Assembly (NCBI GenBank): GCA_964019695.1
Contig: OZ026524.1
Coordinates: 18,593,509-18,657,508 of the forward strand
Length of the DNA: 64,000 nucleotides
Direction of reading: 5' to 3'
Source: Loripinus fragilis
Taxonomy: Eukaryota > Mollusca > Bivalvia > Lucinida > Lucinidae
Within the stretch, counting starts at the first letter, position 1. Every line of letters starts with the position of its first letter. Shown here one piece after another: positions 50,322 through 61,437 of this stretch. The notes beneath the pieces were generated by a model. That model did no database searches, was not told the DNA's origin, and was given only the letters and a program-made list of their open reading frames with translations. The translations under genes were made by a program, and so were the position numbers.

Positions 50322-50465
50322 CAGTAATTTTCTTACTAACCGTTCCAAGGCGGCACTTCTTTCGGCACTTCTTTATTTGTGTTCGCCGTTGACATATTGC
50401 TTTGTATGTGTCTTGCAGCCTTGTGGTTATCTGTTGGGAAAGGGGTTAAGGCCGTCGTCGCCGGT
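50322..50465 (+). repeat. 3' UTR fragment of the reverse-transcriptase retroelement
   Basis: CCTCCAGTAATTTTCTTACT is a mutated copy of the hairpin. It is followed by CCGTTCCAAGGCGGCACTTC and GGTTATCTGTTGGGAAAGGG, as in the 59.2-kb copy. Confidence 0.65.
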
Positions 50466-50689
50466 CCGGCAGGTGCAGCATTTGCTGGAATAACTTTTTG
50501 GTAAAGTATGCTTTCCACCGTGTTCCTTTATCTCGTTTCGGTTCTTTTTTCTTTGAGCTTACCTCTGATTTTATTTAATCATGCGACAATTTACTGAAAC
50601 ACTCCGAACGTTGCGCATGTCATTAGTAGACATGACCAAGCAGTCACAGAGATCTGGTCAGTGACTTTGTTGTTCAATCTCTGGAAAGT

Positions 50690-50830
50690 ATAATTGATAA
50701 ACTTGTTACAAGCAAAATTTCAGCATTCTAGCTAATCTCTGTAACTGCTCCGAGCAGCTGAAGTTTGGTTTGAGTCTTGCATGGTCGAAAACCCCGAAGA
50801 CGGGTTTTCTCATGTTGAGACTCATTTATC
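50690..50830. mobile_element. MITE-B copy 4, half element
   Basis: Only the right half remains: AGCTAATCTCTGTAACTGC, TTTGAGTCTTGCATGGTCG, and the terminus CCCCGAAGACGGGTTTTCTC. The left half with the core is absent. Confidence 0.7.
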
Positions 50831-50937
50831 AAAGTCATGATAATTTCTGTGATCCAGTTTTGTTCCCTCATATTGACAATTTGCTTTTTTTCTTCTAATG
50901 ATTCTAAATGAAACAACATATCCGGCGTAAAAATATG

Positions 50938-50952
50938 TTAAAAATGTTGTGA

Positions 50953-50995
<43 letters not shown>

Positions 50996-51006
50996 CAACA
51001 TTTTTA
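50938..51006. repeat. (TA)n microsatellite inside a perfect inverted repeat
   Basis: AAAAATGTTGTGAAT on the left and ATTCACAACATTTTT on the right flank about 38 bp of pure TA (50955-50992). The whole block is one long palindrome. Confidence 0.8.
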
Positions 51007-51124
51007 GCATGTCAGTTGTTTGAAAATGACCTAATGGCTACCCGCAAGTGGTCAAAAGAAACAAAAGCCAACATGATAGTGAGGATTTGATCTGCTGAAA
51101 TGTCAACTCCTGTATGTGACGTTT

Positions 51125-51230
51125 TATTGTTCTTTTGTCACTTTCCCATAAGGTGTTCTGGGGCAAGTGTGATACTAATTGTATCGATTCCTGACATTTG
51201 CGTTCATCCTTACTTTCTATACTCACACGA
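51125..51230 (+). repeat. Extreme 3' end fragment of the reverse-transcriptase retroelement
   Basis: Contains CACTTTCCCATAAGGTGTTC and ATTGTATCGATTCCTGACAT followed by CATCCTTACTTTC, equal to the last hundred bases of the element. Confidence 0.6.
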
Positions 51231-51384
51231 GTACCGACTCACAAGAAATACCGTATACTGTGCTATCCCCTCAGATCAAATAGTGGTTGGTTGCCCATTA
51301 GGTGTGCATATTTCATATTATATTTCTGAAAGTCGCACCAAAATGAAGTTCACTAAAACACATTTGCCTTCTTAGGTTTATCGA

Positions 51385-51760
51385 AAATTATCACATGACG
51401 TCGTGTCTAGGAGTGATATAATACCATGCAATAAAATCATTAAACCTCTAGTGGTTTACAGAGTTAGTGACGTTTCGTAATGACGTCCATTTTTACGTTG
51501 AGTAAAAATGGCAAAATATTGACGTTTTTAAGACAAAAATGCGATTTTATACTAGTTTAATGACATGTGATGAATAGGATCTAACTTATCATATGAGGTC
51601 GCGTCTTGGAGTGAAATATCACCATGCAACATAAGCGATAAACCACTAGCGATTTACAGATTTTCGGAAAACGTTAAGACGTGCATAGCTACGTTGCATA
51701 CACAATGACTAAAGGACAGCGTTTTAACGCCAGAAATGAGATTTCAAAGTAATCTTAATG
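51385..51760. repeat. Two tandem copies of an ACGT-bearing dispersed repeat
   Basis: Each copy runs from TATCA[C/T]ATGA[C/G]GTCG through CACCATGCAA or ACCATGCAATAAAA to a GCCAGAAATGAGATTTCAAA end. A third copy is at 63410-63600. The mariner at 51761 is inserted at its end, in a TA. Confidence 0.6.
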
Positions 51761-52887
51761 TACGAGGATGGGATCAAAAGTAATGCCACTGGCTAATTTT
51801 CACCGCAACTGTTGGCGGGAAGATATAACCCACGCCTTGTATGTGTTCTCCATTCTCTCACATTTCAATCGATGTATCAACTGCACATGTAGACACAATA
51901 TCTCTCGTGAAATTTACTTTTGCACAAACCCTACTCATTGGCGGTTAAGCACAATGGTTTGGAGAAGCGTTGAAAATGAGATCGAAATCAGGGCTGGCAT
52001 TAAGACTCGCGCATTACTTAGCAGAGGTTCAACGGACATTTATGCTGACATATGTACAGTTTATGTTAGTAGTTAAATGTCATTTTCCATAGTTTGCAGA
52101 CAGGTTAGGGATTTCAGTGCAGGCGTAGAATCTGTTACTAGTGCTCCAAAATATTGTAGATCTAAATATGCAAGTAGTCCAAAGATTGTTATAAAGAATT
52201 ATATAGTAAAATCAGACGCAAAGATATACTACTCAGCAGATTGCGGACATGGTTGGCATTTCAAAAGCATTTGCACTGCGCTTTTGGCGAAATCTTTTGA
52301 AAATGAAGAAGGAAAGCACTTGGTGGGTCCCACATTTGCTCAATGAGAAGCATGTTAGGACGGAGCGCAAACTGTTAAAACGATTTCCAAGATATGATCA
52401 GAAATTATTTGTGGATGTAGTACATATGATGAGTCTTGGATGCACTATTTCGAACAGCATCGAAAAATAAGTAATCGAGTAAGGCTTACCAAAATGCAAG
52501 AAGGCCTCGTATTGCCAAAAGGATTACCAGTGTAAAAAAGGTTATGTATGCCATATTTTTTACTCCTAACGGACTAGCAATACAAGTCTCTATACCCAAA
52601 GGCAAGTCAATGAATACAAGGTTTTACAGTAACAAAGTTCTTAGAAAATTTGTCAAATTCTACCAGAAACGTTGACCGAAGATAGGCATCTGTGGTATTT
52701 ATTTGTAACATGACAATGCCTCAAGTCACAAGGCCGGAAGTGTGGCGTCGCTTTTGGAAAGAACAGGGGGTCTATGTTCTAGAACATTCACCCTATTCCC
52801 CTGAGCTAGTCCCCTGTGAATTTTTTCTCTTCCCTAATCTCAAGAAAAATCTTCCTGGCAGAAATATACCTCCCGACAAAAGTTAGG
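51761..52887 (+). mobile_element. Decayed mariner-like transposon (DD34D type)
   Basis: The left end reads TACGAGGATGGGATCAAAAG, a mariner-like terminus after a TA. A transposase can be followed in several frames: VENEIEIRAGIKTRALL, AGVESVTSAPKY, WWVPHLLNEKHVRTERKLLK, the first catalytic region DESWMHYFEQHRK, then HDNASSHK and HSPYSPELVPCEFFLFPNLK. At least four frameshifts are needed. The third catalytic residue, normally Asp in PCDFFLFP, is Glu here. The right terminal repeat is not seen; the copy ends abruptly before another retroelement fragment at about 52905. Confidence 0.87.
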
Positions 52888-52904
52888 TGTCTCCATATTA
52901 AACC

Positions 52905-54165
52905 TCCTTAAGGAAGTTTAAAGCAGAAAAACTGAGAAACCCTAGAGCAAAGGTATCAATTGGCTTCCCAGCTAAACTCACGATTAATGGTAAAGTGATC
53001 GAAAACAAATTCCCAGATTGGTACACAGTTCTGCGTGGGTCACGGGTCGAACATACAGAAACAGAGGTGCAACAAGTGCAGCATAACCCACTTACTTTAT
53101 CAATCCAAGATCCTGGCAATAGTAATACTCTCCCTTCGAGCGATACGGACGAGTCTATCAGAGACATCTCCATGCAAATGGATAGTGCGGCCCTGAGTGA
53201 TGAAGTTCGTTTAAATAACCAACCAACTACAGCTGCCCCAACGCCAGAGATTAAACATCCCGAGCCAGCGAGCACCGACGCTGTGAGTCACAGCAGTGTA
53301 GGTAGCAAAGAAAACAATTTCTATGATAAAGCTATGGAAAGATTGTCACAGCTTCCTGTAAACAAAGATGAGGCCCAACAGCCCAGTGTTAACCCCAGTA
53401 CAAGTAGACAGGACCCAGAACCCAGTGAGCCTGACAAATAGGAAGCCCAGGGGTCGGGCACACATAATAAATGCAAAAACAATTCCAGTAGATCCCAAAC
53501 TGTATCACACGAAACAAGTGAAAAGTTTTATGGTGAACTTAAAATTGGCAGCTTAAACGTATGTGGACTGAAAAGCAGAGTACAATACCCTGAATTTGTC
53601 GAACTCATCAACCAATATGATGTTTTATGTGTCTCAGAGAATAAACTTGATAATGCCGACGTCATCTCTGTTCAGGGCTATACTTTCTATAGCCAGCCTA
53701 GGAAACAAAAGTACATACGTAAATCAGGCGGATTAGGCTTCTTTGTCCGAGATAACCTGACAAAATTTATCACCATACTCTAATCAACTTCTGAGTATAT
53801 TGCATGGTTAAAAATTTCAAATCGTTTACACTCCCTTAAGGCAGATATCCATTGGTGCCGTCTATATCCCACCCCAACAATCTAGTTTTTTTAATGAAGA
53901 TGAACATGAGTATCTTGAACATGAGGTGACGTCGGCATGTGGCAGCGATAACTACGTTTGTATACTTGGTGATTTTAACGCACAGACAGCTGATCTGGAA
54001 GACTTTACAAAAAACGATACTTTTTTATCAGAGCATTTCCATTTTGATCAACAAACTGATGATTTTTTCGACCAAAATTGCGCTTTGGAAAAGTACAACT
54101 TAAATCTAAAAAGATTATCCAAAGATAAAAAGAAAAATAACAGAGGTTTCAGACTGATTGACATG
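52905..54165 (+). mobile_element. Second non-LTR retrotransposon fragment (ORF1-like end plus endonuclease)
   Basis: The 52923-53441 frame (SIGFPAKLTINGKVIENKFP, then a Ser/Pro/Thr-rich tail) resembles the end of a LINE first ORF or the start of the second. From about 53520 an endonuclease domain follows: KIGSLNVCGLKSRVQYPEF, LCVSENKLDNADV (catalytic Glu region), YIRKSGGLGFFVRDN, a stop near 53780, then VCILGDFNAQTADL with an intact GDFN motif, and GFRLIDMC. It is cut off by a TAT-rich microsatellite at 54166 before any RT, so it is truncated. Confidence 0.82.
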
Positions 54166-54640
54166 TGTTATTATTATTATTATTATTATTATAGTGGTAG
54201 TGATACTACTTCTATAGTGAAAATAGTAGTAATAGTGAAACCATTACTAAAGTTGCTTTCATCACAACTGCCATTATTATTATTATTATTATCACCATGT
54301 CCCGCCCCCACTACTGCCAGTCCTCAACTGTCCTCGACTGTATAAACGCATATTCCCGGGAAAGAGCATGGGAGGCGTTACACCGGACGATACTTGGTCG
54401 AGAGCGACGCATCGGCCCGACGACATACGAGCCGAGGTATCGCTCCCGAAACAGTGGAACCCACCCACCCTTGTTCTTCCCCTGGAATACGCACCAGCTA
54501 AAACACTATTACTTTATCTGTTTGAAACACTTGCCATGTTCTAAATTGTCTAACAAGTACGAATAACTCATATGTCACAATATTGACCTGAGTATTGAAA
54601 TAAAGTTTATGTTATGTTATGTTATGTTATGGTATACCCC
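54166..54640 (+). repeat. TTA microsatellites and a retroelement 3' tail with (TTATG) units
   Basis: TAT/TTA trinucleotide runs lie at 54166-54191 and 54272-54292. They flank sequence that ends in AAATAAAG followed by four to five TTATG units (54605-54630), which looks like the 3' end of a LINE or SINE on the plus strand. The 54297-54566 open frame inside it resembles no protein. Confidence 0.5.
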
Positions 54641-54734
54641 AAAAAGACTATGAGAAAGTCTTCAAGGATTGAATTAAAAATTTGAAAATTAGTGTATCTT
54701 GATCCCACCCTCGTAATATGATAAATAGCATCCA

Positions 54735-55025
54735 GCATTCGTGCTCTTGTATTATTGCATTTATTAAACTCGTTGCAAAAAACACACGATAAAATGCTCT
54801 GCAAGCATCGCATCTTATCCCCTACCCCCAACTCGCTTAATAAATTCAATAAAACATGACCACGCATGAAAACTCCTCTATATACGTGTTACTGTAATTT
54901 ATTGAATTTATCAAACCCATTGCGAAAAAGAGAAAAATGCTCTGCAAGCCTCGCACTCTATCCCCTTTCCTCAACTCATTAAATAAATACAATAATACAA
55001 GAGCACGAATGTATGATCCTCTATG
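54735..55025. repeat. Two adjacent foldback repeats of the same family
   Basis: Copies at 54735-54865 and 54890-55025 have CATTTATTAAACTCGTTGC or AATTTATCAAACCCATTGCG, a middle with TGCTCTGCAAGC, and the inverted arm AATAAATTCAATAAAAC or AATAAATACAATAATAC. They give the short reverse frames seen here. Confidence 0.65.
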
Positions 55026-55079
55026 TAATACACCAGTCAACGAAAAGTTGTCAACATGTTTAAAAGAATATAATTTGTA

Positions 55080-56600
55080 AATGGGTGTGACATAAGACAG
55101 TCCTCCACATTTGTATCCATCTACTTTAAGTTCGGCTCTACCTTTCTTATTAACCCTTTGTGTTTGATAGATTTTTCCATTCCTATTTGGGCAATGAGTA
55201 TGGGACTGTCTATGGTGTACTTTAAGGGGTCAAATGTAGTAACAGTATCAAGATTGCTACGACCTTGTGCAAGATCTATCAACTGTCCAACTGCATTAAA
55301 TCCGTCCAGTACTCTTTTTTATTCTTCTAATATGTTATTTTTATATTGACCAAGGAAATTGGTTTTGAAATTTTCGTTAGTGTTTTACTACATCGAATTT
55401 CACCATCTAAGGTGGTGCCAATAAAAGTTTGTATTTCCTTGTAATAAGCATATTTAGGCAGAGAGTCAAGCTTCCTAACATATCTGGCTTAGAAAACATT
55501 TGCATATGATCGTTCATCAAGAATGAAACTGTGGCACGGCATATTTGAAACTCAGCAGAAAGAGTGAATTGTAGTTTCCATGCATGGCACACATTCATAT
55601 TTTGCTAAATAAAAGGCCTGGCTAACGAAGGTTGGACCCCTCTTAGTTTCATAATATTGGTTTCTTAATTAAAGTTATTATTTTTCCGGCCAAGTTTTCT
55701 CCATTTTTGACTGCTTTTCCACTGAGATGTATGCTTTTGAATCATTCAAATTGCTAATGACAGATTCAACAGTAAATGTATTCAAATTATGCTGTGCCAA
55801 GTGAAATCGTGCTTGCAAATCCAGATCAAATGTCTGAAACAGTTTAACCCTCAATGCGACAATCGCATCAAGAGTCGTCTGCTTTTCTCGTCTGCTGAAA
55901 TGTTTAAGGAGACTCTATGGCAAACAGTGTGGACCCAGATTAGACTTCTCTTATAGGAGCAGTCTGTTCTGGGTCCACGCTGTTTGCTTCTATACTTAAT
56001 TCGTCAGTAATGTAAGACAATTATTTACAACAGACGATTTCAGCAGACGTCATTTTACAGATGCATTTTTCTTGACGCTTTAATGGTTAATAATCCATCC
56101 CTAACCACTTTTGCTGAATTCCCTACCCTTGTACCTGCTTTTATTGTGTGGATATAAACGGGCATGTGCATTAATTATTAAAATCAATTCAATTAATTAA
56201 CTGGTTCTACACGCGCGTAAAAGGTCTCGATAATTCGTTAATAAATCTACATAAAGAATTTTCCAAGCCATTTTGAAGGGAGGGGGGGGGATAAAAATGT
56301 CTTGGGAGCATTGTAATTAAACAATTAGCATAGGAATCATTAGATGTGGTCAGTTTTGATTTTAGGCTGCCTCATGGCTTGCTATCTGACAGTCTTTTAG
56401 CGGGACTTTTAAATTTTGAAGAAAATAAATTATTTTGATGTTCTTGTCATGAACTGAATTATATGAAGATTGGTAGACTTTGGATCCCATGTCAATGCCA
56501 CATGTACTATTTGAATCATTCATAACAATAATGCAACTATCAATGCTACGCTCTTGGTAAATAGAGAGCTGACCAACTGATTTAAAATTAACCTCCTTTT
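55080..56600 (-). pseudogene. Degenerate coding-like stretch of unknown family
   Basis: Read on the minus strand, several blocks of 45-70 codons are open and protein-like. They are a block near 56600-56390 (QERSIDSCIIVMNDSNSTCG), one at 55860-55690 (FDLDLQARFHLAQHNLNTFT), one at 55490-55350 (LDSLPKYAYYKEIQTFIGTT) and one at 55320-55150 (GFNAVGQLIDLAQGRSNLDT). They are separated by stops and frame changes. The order suggests one decayed protein, either transposon-encoded or an old host pseudogene. I do not recognise the family. Confidence 0.4.
55921..55988. repeat. Hairpin related to 4247-4313
   Basis: CAAACAGTGTGGACCCAGAT pairs with the inverted CTGGGTCCACGCTGTTTG; the loop region is CTTCTCTTATAGGAGCAG. 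Same family, slightly more diverged. Confidence 0.7.
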
Positions 56601-56835
56601 ATTAGTTTTAACAGTACACTTTGAGGTAAGAAACCCTCTTTTCAAACCTTATAGTCCATAGGACAGGGGTGTGGGTGGATCAAAATGCACCCCTTAGGGC
56701 TCTCTAGGATAGGTATAATGTTGTTAATTGGAGCCTTCTGATTAAGAATCAAGATGTTTACACGCGATAGTTTAGGTCCCACTCGCCATTTTGGATGGTT
56801 TTCAAGATGGCATCCAAGGCAAAAGACAAAATGCC

Positions 56836-58900
56836 TTTTTAAACGACATTTTATCAAAATTCCATTCATTAACAAAAATATTGAGTTTATTGATTTACAT
56901 AGTATCTTCAAGGATAATTTAGTGATTTCATCTATTCCAAATTACTTCAATAATTCTGAAACTCCTATCATTTGTTATAAATATAACAAACCTATTAGGT
57001 CTACTATATTTAACTTTAATAAAATTGTTAATGATATAGATATAGATAACCATACTCCTGCCTCCTGAGATTGTAAAAATTCTAATTATTTATATCCCTC
57101 TGCAGGGCATGTTATTACAGGTAATCTAAATGCCATTACTGACGCTAGAGTTCGCAATATTATTTCTAAAGGTCCTAAATATAGATTTCCTTCTAATATT
57201 GATTTCTCTAAATGTCGCAGAGGGATTGCGGCTTCTTTAAATGACTTTAGTAATCGTTGGTGCAAACGGGAAAATGTTGAACCTGATGCCTTAAAGGAAT
57301 GGAAGATTAACATTTTTAAAATTATTGATACTCGTATTTCATTTTACTCTCGTAATACTCATCTTTTACCCTCTAAACCTAAATCTTCATTTCGTCATCT
57401 TAAACGAGGTATCCAGGATTTTCAAATGAACTATGTTTTGGTTCCAGCAGATAAAGCTGCTAACAATGTTGTAGTTGTTTGACGATTGTATTTTATTAAT
57501 ACTCTTAAGCGTGAGCTTGTTGACACTAATGCCTATAAACTGCAGCCTTCTTTGAGTGAGAGGGTGATTGTTGATGGGCATGGTTGTCATACAGCCCTTC
57601 ATTTTGGTGTCAAAGCTAAAGAAAATCAAGACAAAGTTCCTACGTTGTACTGGTTACCTAAATTCCATAAAAACCCTATAAAGCAAGCTTTATTGCTAAT
57701 TCTAGTTCTTGTACAAAAACAGAACTTTTCAAATTGTTAACCTCGTGTCTTACAGCTGTTAAAAACATGTTATCAAGTATTGTGAAAAGGTATATTAGAG
57801 ATCCGGTAAAAAACCTATTTTGTTCTATTAAAAATTCAGGTGAAATTTTAGATAAACTTAAAGCTAGAGATTTCAATGCGACCAGTTTGTCTACTTATGC
57901 TTTTTCTACTCTTTACACTAATTTACCTCATAATTTAATTAAATATAAACTTATTGATCTTATTGAAAGAACCTTCCAGAGAGAAGGCTCTCCTTACCTT
58001 GCATGTAATGACCGAAATGCATTTTTTCCTTCAGAAAAACCCAAAAAATATCATGCATGGTCGTGTCAAAATGTATGTGATGCGCTGACCTTTTTATTGG
58101 ACAATATTTTTATTCGATTTGACACCAAGTTGTATAGACAAGTAGTTGGGATTCCTATGGGCACTAATTGTGCTCCCCTGGTTGCAGATTTATTCCTGTT
58201 TTGTTATGAGAGGGACTTTAAGATGTCTATTTCTGATGATAAGCAGGCTGATGTTATTGGTGCGTTTAACACTACTTCCAGATATTTGGACGACATTTTA
58301 AGTATTAATACTATTTATTTGGACAATATGGTAAGTCAAATATACCCTTCAGAGCTTCAACTGAATAAAGCTAATACCTCTGATACCGAAGCCACATTTT
58401 TTATTTGCATTTGTCAATTTCTAATGATATTGTTTCTACTAAAATATATGATAAACGTGACGACTTTGATTTTGAAATTGTCAATTTCCCATTTTTAGAT
58501 GGTGATGTTCCTCGTTCTACATCCTATGGAGTCTATATTTCTCAATCCATTCGTTTTGCTAGAGCATCTAGCATTGTTGCCGACTTCAACACTCGCAATG
58601 AATTGGTAATTCAGAAACTTCTTAAACAAGGCTATCGGTATCATAAACTTCGCAAAACATTTTCAAAATTTTATAAACAATACTATGATTTTATTTCTAA
58701 ATTCCAAGTTTGACTTAAATCTTTTTTGCGCCAAGGACTTTCGGAACCTGATTTCTATGGTGACTTGGTGCATAAATTGAAGAAGATTGTTGGCTCTAAT
58801 ATTTTTTCAGCGCAGTTCATTAAAATAATTTCCCATTATAAAAAGATTGGATATAACATTAATGTATTGCAACAGGCTGCATGCTTTCCTCTTTAATTGC
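56836..58900 (+). pseudogene. Reverse transcriptase of the nested retroelement
   Basis: The N-terminal part contains PSAGHVITGNLNAITDARVR, KGPKYRFPSNIDFSKCRRG and VLVPADKAANNVVVV, each in frame but broken by stops at about 57065 and 57480. The RT core follows: TLYWLPKFHKNP, STLYTNLPHNLIKYKLIDL, the signature RQVVGIPMGTNCAPLVADLF and the catalytic SRYLDDILSIN. A frameshift near 58410 leads into DKRDDFDFEIVNFPFLDGDV and a stop at 58711, after which FLRQGLSEPDFYGDLVHKL continues to about 58900. The LPKFHK and GIPMGT blocks are like Penelope-type RTs, but no GIY-YIG nuclease follows, so placement is tentative. Confidence 0.82.
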
Positions 58901-59484
58901 ACGCCAGTGGGTCGGACTTCAGATTCTATGATGGTTTCGACTTAAAGACTTATCTATGGGTGAGATGGCAGGGGCCTGATGCTTTGGCTGTTTGTCTGGC
59001 CCACCGGGGTTTACCTATTGGATTTCTTTTGCTCTGGTATTTAGTTTTATTTACTGTTGAGTCCTTATCTTTGCTTTATCTCCTTGTTATATTTTGATTT
59101 ATATGTTTTAGGAGATGGTGCATTGATAAGTTAGGGGTCTTTCATGTAAACCAAATATATATGTGTCTTGATCCACATATGAATTAAGGGTGAGTTTGGC
59201 TCGCCGTTAAACCGGTTTAAGCCCTCCAGTAAAATATTTTACTGACCGTTCCAAGGCGGTACTTCTTTTGTGGATCTTTCATTTTTTAGTTCTATCTTAT
59301 GTTTGCTATGTCTTTGTGCGCGTCTGTTTATATGTGCTTTGTGGTCACCTGCTGGGAAAGGGCTGACCTCTTGGCTCTCGTTTGTGGTGTCTTACTGTGA
59401 GTTTGTAACTTTCCCATTGGTATCCTTGGTCGGGGGTGGTACTTGATTGTATCGACTCCTGTTCTTTGCACCCTTACTTACTTT
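58714..59484 (+). repeat. 3' terminal region of the reverse-transcriptase retroelement
   Basis: This is the reference copy of the 3' end: C-terminal coding (QGLSEPDFYGDL), the PVGRTSDSM segment in a shifted frame, a palindrome CAGTAAAATATTTTACTG at about 59229, CCAAGGCGGTACTTCTTTTG, and a terminal ATTGTATCGACTCCTGTTCT. Partial copies of it are listed separately at 14549, 15728, 17330, 19565, 24620, 43378, 48428, 50322 and 51125. Confidence 0.8.
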
Positions 59485-60066
59485 TATGGTGTAATATCAG
59501 CCTCCTACCATCTGTTATGCTTACTTTTATGAGCAGACCATCTATATTAAAGATACTCAACTCTGTTTTGGATATTAAAAGCTAATTTTAAGGGTTTAAC
59601 GTACTATATTCAATATGACTACCAATTTGAACTACATTTTAACATGTTTTCGCTAGTCTTAAATAGGTTTCCTTGATTGTTTACAATACAGTTTATAAAT
59701 ACATGTTTGAATAATAAAAGTATTAGTTTTCGGTTATGTATTTTCAGTCCCAAGTATCAGATGTGTAAAATTCACTTATTGCAAAGTCAACATCTATATA
59801 CTAATGGATATGCTGCATATAGGGTTACCCCACCCATCTAAAGAAGTAGACAATTTTTCCTGTAAATAAATATAAATACACTTATGTATACACATATCTC
59901 GCTAATATTGAAATGAAGTTACTTTTTTATCATCAGAATCATCTTTTATTGCAGCATATAGTTTTGAAAGTTTATTTGGGCCCTTATGGATGTAACATAC
60001 GTTACATTTTATATCAAACCCAACAAAATGGACATCTGAGTCCAAATAGACTCTTCATAATCTACA

Positions 60067-61437
60067 TGGTGTTTTATTTCCAGCTTTGTCCAATACTTTG
60101 TATTTACCTTTTTAGGAAATGGATTTGTCCTTCACAAACGGCAAGGTGTAATTTTCTATTTTATTTAATGTGCAAGTTATTGAATTTGAGATCTAATAGC
60201 ATACTGTAAAAACCAGAAAGGCCACTTTAATGTAATAAAACAAATTCGAAATTCAGCATTACAATGTAACACAAATTATAAACATTTGTAACTTATTTAC
60301 ACCTGAGCCATTCCAAAATACTAAAATCACAATCAGCTGATACATGACTCAGTATAAGCATTGTGCAAATAACATTAGTAACATAGATAACGTCATCACA
60401 ATTTGTAATTCAACAACTTTCCTTATCAGTACGGGATTCTTCATCAGTTTATAGAGTCTAAATATATTACACTGTAGCCGCAGCCAATTGTTGTTTTAAC
60501 AAACTTTGAATGCAGTTTTTTCTAGATATTAAAGTAAAATTCTCATTTAAGAGTACTATCATCATTTTAAACGATTGCACCTTTTATATGTATTTAGGTA
60601 AAACTTAGCTAGAAGTAACAGGTAAACAATTTTAGTAGCCAATTTTAGTAGCCAGATATAAAAAAAAAACTGTATTATTTTGAAAAGTAGGGACAAATTG
60701 CTGAAATAGATTTACTTGATTCCAAATGTCTAAGTTCCCGGTTGATTCGCCCTACTCCATTCTACACTACCAAATTCTAACATCTCCTAGCTTATCCAAT
60801 CCTACACTACCCTGGCCTTAACAGCCCCACCATATTCCTGTTATACTCTTTATCACAATCTTGCTTTAAAATCATTGCTCCATCCTATCTATTCTACGCT
60901 ACCCCTCGCACTGCCATGGGTTGATCTTAAGTATGTGAGTGTGGTATTTCCTGGTCATACTCACTTTGGTACCCTCAGCTACCATTACATACCCATAGTC
61001 ATCACCCACCCTACATAGCCCTACTCCTATCTAGCCATATCCATATATGCATTAGACTATGAGTAGATGGATGTGAATGATGTGTGTCTGTATTTGGGTT
61101 GCGTGAATGTAGAGGTAGTGTAGGGTTTGAAGGTGCAGGCAAAATAGGCTGCACTAGAACTACCCTTAGTAAGTCTCAACCCATACACAATTCCATACCA
61201 TTTCTACCCCTACGTTTTACTGACCCGACAGTTACTCAGATTTTCCAAGGTAGTTGTCGGTCAGGATGCGATTAGGAATAAGGAAGAATTGGGTAGAAAC
61301 TTGGGTAGGCCTAATGGTAGGATAGCCCATTTATCATAATTATCCTACCTAAGCATATACTTAAACCCTACCCATTATCCTACTAACCTAACCTACCCTT
61401 CCCAAAGATGTACCAAAGAAATGCCTACCCCTACCAC
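60067..61437. other. Loop of the large foldback; CTA/CCT-rich low-complexity block
   Basis: From about 60740 to 61060 the plus strand is rich in CCTAC, CTACC and ACTACC motifs and poor in G; from 61080 to 61440 similar motifs occur on both strands. No gene is recognised; the 61084-61275 open frame is not protein-like. Confidence 0.5.

Larger units (their letters stand above)
56836..59484 (+). mobile_element. Reverse-transcriptase retroelement, Penelope-like or related, longest copy
   Basis: The element is bounded by the two halves of the foldback arm it interrupts, so its ends are known to a few bases. It encodes a degenerate RT protein followed by about 580 bp of 3' UTR. The UTR contains the hairpin CAGTAAAATATTTTACTG, then GACCGTTCCAAGGCGGTACT, and ends near CTTACTTACTTTT. 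The 5' end is probably truncated. No endonuclease (GIY-YIG or apurinic type) was found. At least ten shorter copies sharing the 3' part occur in this window. Confidence 0.8.

Noticed and set aside
54297..54566. 89-codon open frame after the TTA microsatellite
   Set aside because: It lies in a retroelement 3' tail; no known protein pattern.
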